Assembly: GCA_016712225.1 (NCBI GenBank)
Contig: JADJRL010000002.1
Coordinates: 1-29,497, forward strand
DNA from: Candidatus Defluviibacterium haderslevense
GTDB lineage: Bacteria; Bacteroidota; Bacteroidia; Chitinophagales; Saprospiraceae
Length of the DNA stretch: 29,497 nt
Reading direction: 5' to 3'
A model generated the notes under the pieces. It was not told where the DNA came from, did no database searches, and saw only the letters and a program-made list of their open reading frames with translations. The stretch's first letter is position 1, and each line of letters begins with the position of its first letter. Positions 28,736 to 29,497 of the stretch are shown piece by piece. The position numbers were made by a program, and so were the translations under genes.

Positions 28736-28980
28736 ATGAATAAATTTATGATTGACATCCTTTTACAAGGCATAGACAATGAAACTAGAATGAAATTATA
28801 CCAAAGAGCAAGAAATAATAAAGGAATTGGAAGACAATGGGACACTTTTGGCTTCATACATAAAGCGAAACCGCAGGAATTTACTTGGTATTATTGGCCA
28901 ATGACAAAGCGGACGTGGACAAAAACTTTCAACGCTACCTTATTATCCATATGAAAATTGAAGTCATTGCAACTGAGTAA
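28736..28980 (+). pseudogene. Small unknown protein, one frameshift (cassette 4)
   Basis: The ATG at 28736 gives NKFMIDILLQGIDNETR and RARNNKGIGRQWDTFGFIHK. Near 28888 (ACTTGG) the sense moves to another frame that reads VLLANDKADVDKNFQRYLII and ends EVIATE at TAA 28978-28980. The uncorrected frame ends at 28954 with a Trp- and Thr-rich tail that looks like out-of-frame sequence. Joined length is about 81 residues. No family recognised. It follows the attC-like site and precedes the Mrr remnant by 18 bp. Confidence 0.4.
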
Positions 28981-28998
28981 CGAAACAATATACAAATT

Positions 28999-29058
28999 AT
29001 GATACCAGATTATCAATCATTAATGGTTCCACTTCATCGACTTGCGTCGGATGCATAA
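28999..29058 (+). pseudogene. N-terminal stub of an Mrr-type restriction endonuclease
   Basis: The ATG at 28999 opens IPDYQSLMVPLHRLASDA, the characteristic beginning of the Mrr N-terminal winged-helix domain, then meets TAA at 29056 where an IS21-like end begins. Only 19 residues remain, with no catalytic domain visible downstream in the window. The short match limits certainty. Confidence 0.5.
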
Positions 29059-29190
29059 TCCGGAGTAGATTGACCAACAAATCCGGAGTAAACTGCCCCA
29101 CCTAATTTTGATAAAAAAGTGGAATTAAAGTGATCAATGATCTAAAATCAGAGCAAGGTGACCCACCTTAAAGTGAGCAAAAATTGATGC
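29058..29190. mobile_element. Relic of an IS21-like element (ends only)
   Basis: ATCCGGAGTAGATTGACC (29058-29075) and ATCCGGAGTAAACTGCCCC (29081-29099) are the repeated-end pattern of IS21-family elements in Bacteroidota. AAAGTGATCA, AAGGTGACCC and AAAGTGAGCA near 29127-29178 look like the repeats of the other end. No istA or istB sequence lies between, so it is an internally deleted copy. It truncates the Mrr stub. Confidence 0.4.
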
Positions 29191-29298
29191 TAAAGAATTT
29201 GCATTTGGAGCATTAAATCCAAATACTCATGTCTGCTAAATGCAATGAAATGCATCAAAATAAGATTATTTGAAAAATATTGATCATTCAAAAAACAG

Positions 29299-29497
29299 CA
29301 TTATTTTTAGGCTTTCCTAGAGAATGGTACTTTAAAAATAACGATCAATTGTGTCACCATAATAAACGACAGCCTTCCCTATATGCCCGTTCCATTCATC
29401 GCTTCCTCGCCTGGCGGACGAGAGAACATCGAAGATTCGCCGATGCAAAAAATAAAGAAATATCGGCAAAAGTTGATGCCTGCAAAATCATTTTCCA
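29299..29497 (+). repeat. Third partial copy (C) of the boundary-repeat core, running off the window
   Basis: It starts at CATTATTTTTAGGCTTTCC, continues with AAAAATAACGATCAATTG, CGACAGCCTTCCCTATATG, CTCGCCTGGCGGACGAG and CATCGAAGATTCGCCGATG, then AGTTGATGCCTGC, and reaches the window end before the right-hand GGCATCAACT and GTT box. Only the last quarter of copies A and B is present; the coding relic and REP-like part are absent. Confidence 0.7.

Noticed and set aside
28675..28857. 60-codon minus-strand frame
   Set aside because: Antisense to the cassette-4 gene, whose plus-strand frame is more protein-like.

Overview
Low-GC DNA from a member of the Bacteroidota, probably a Saprospiria/Chitinophagia-type lineage. 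Evidence: secreted proteins end in type IX secretion (T9SS) type A sorting tails with a PNP motif, a DUF1800 gene is paired with a DUF1501 gene, there is a TAnnTTTG-type promoter, Shine-Dalgarno sequences are not conspicuous, and the histidine kinase/LytTR pair is of the usual Bacteroidota type. No rRNA, tRNA or CRISPR array was seen.

Layout. (1) 1-3.1 kb is decayed: an outer-membrane-barrel-like remnant on the minus strand, a broken small membrane protein, then a polysaccharide deacetylase and a GNAT acetyltransferase joined by an ATGA overlap, each broken by several frameshifts. (2) 3.1-5 kb holds a SAM-dependent methyltransferase and a thioredoxin-like lipoprotein, both frameshifted. (3) 5.6-9.6 kb is a compact minus-strand operon in the order folE, fabD, yqgE, ABC-F ATPase. 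(4) 9.7-11.5 kb is a LytS-type kinase and LytTR regulator pair. (5) 11.5-13 kb is a frameshifted SLC13-type anion symporter, followed by a five-unit tandem array of about 105-bp imperfect palindromes. (6) 13.7-18.6 kb is a minus-strand cluster for export: an Asp-box propeller protein, DUF1800 and DUF1501. Divergent from it, at 18.9-20 kb, is a secreted lectin-fold-like protein with a T9SS tail. (7) 20.2-21.4 kb carries an unknown Bacteroidota gene and small palindromes.

(8) 21.7-29.5 kb is an accessory region rich in relics of nuclease and defence genes: an MmeI-like restriction-modification N-terminus, a DUF4062 protein with an NTPase-like segment, a GIY-YIG nuclease-like protein, an Mrr N-terminus and IS21-like ends. 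These are interleaved with two long (about 840 and 780 bp) direct repeats, a third partial copy, and one short hairpin that looks like an integron attC site. Each long repeat starts at the stop codon of a gene and is bounded by short complementary boxes ending in AAC and beginning with GTT, as in attC sites. This cassette-like organisation, with no visible integrase, is the most interesting thing in the window.

Caveat: at least six otherwise well-conserved genes carry one or two frameshifts, mostly at homopolymers and without nonsense substitutions. Part of the apparent pseudogene load may therefore be sequencing indel error. Frameshift density is much higher in regions 1 and 8 than in the middle of the window.
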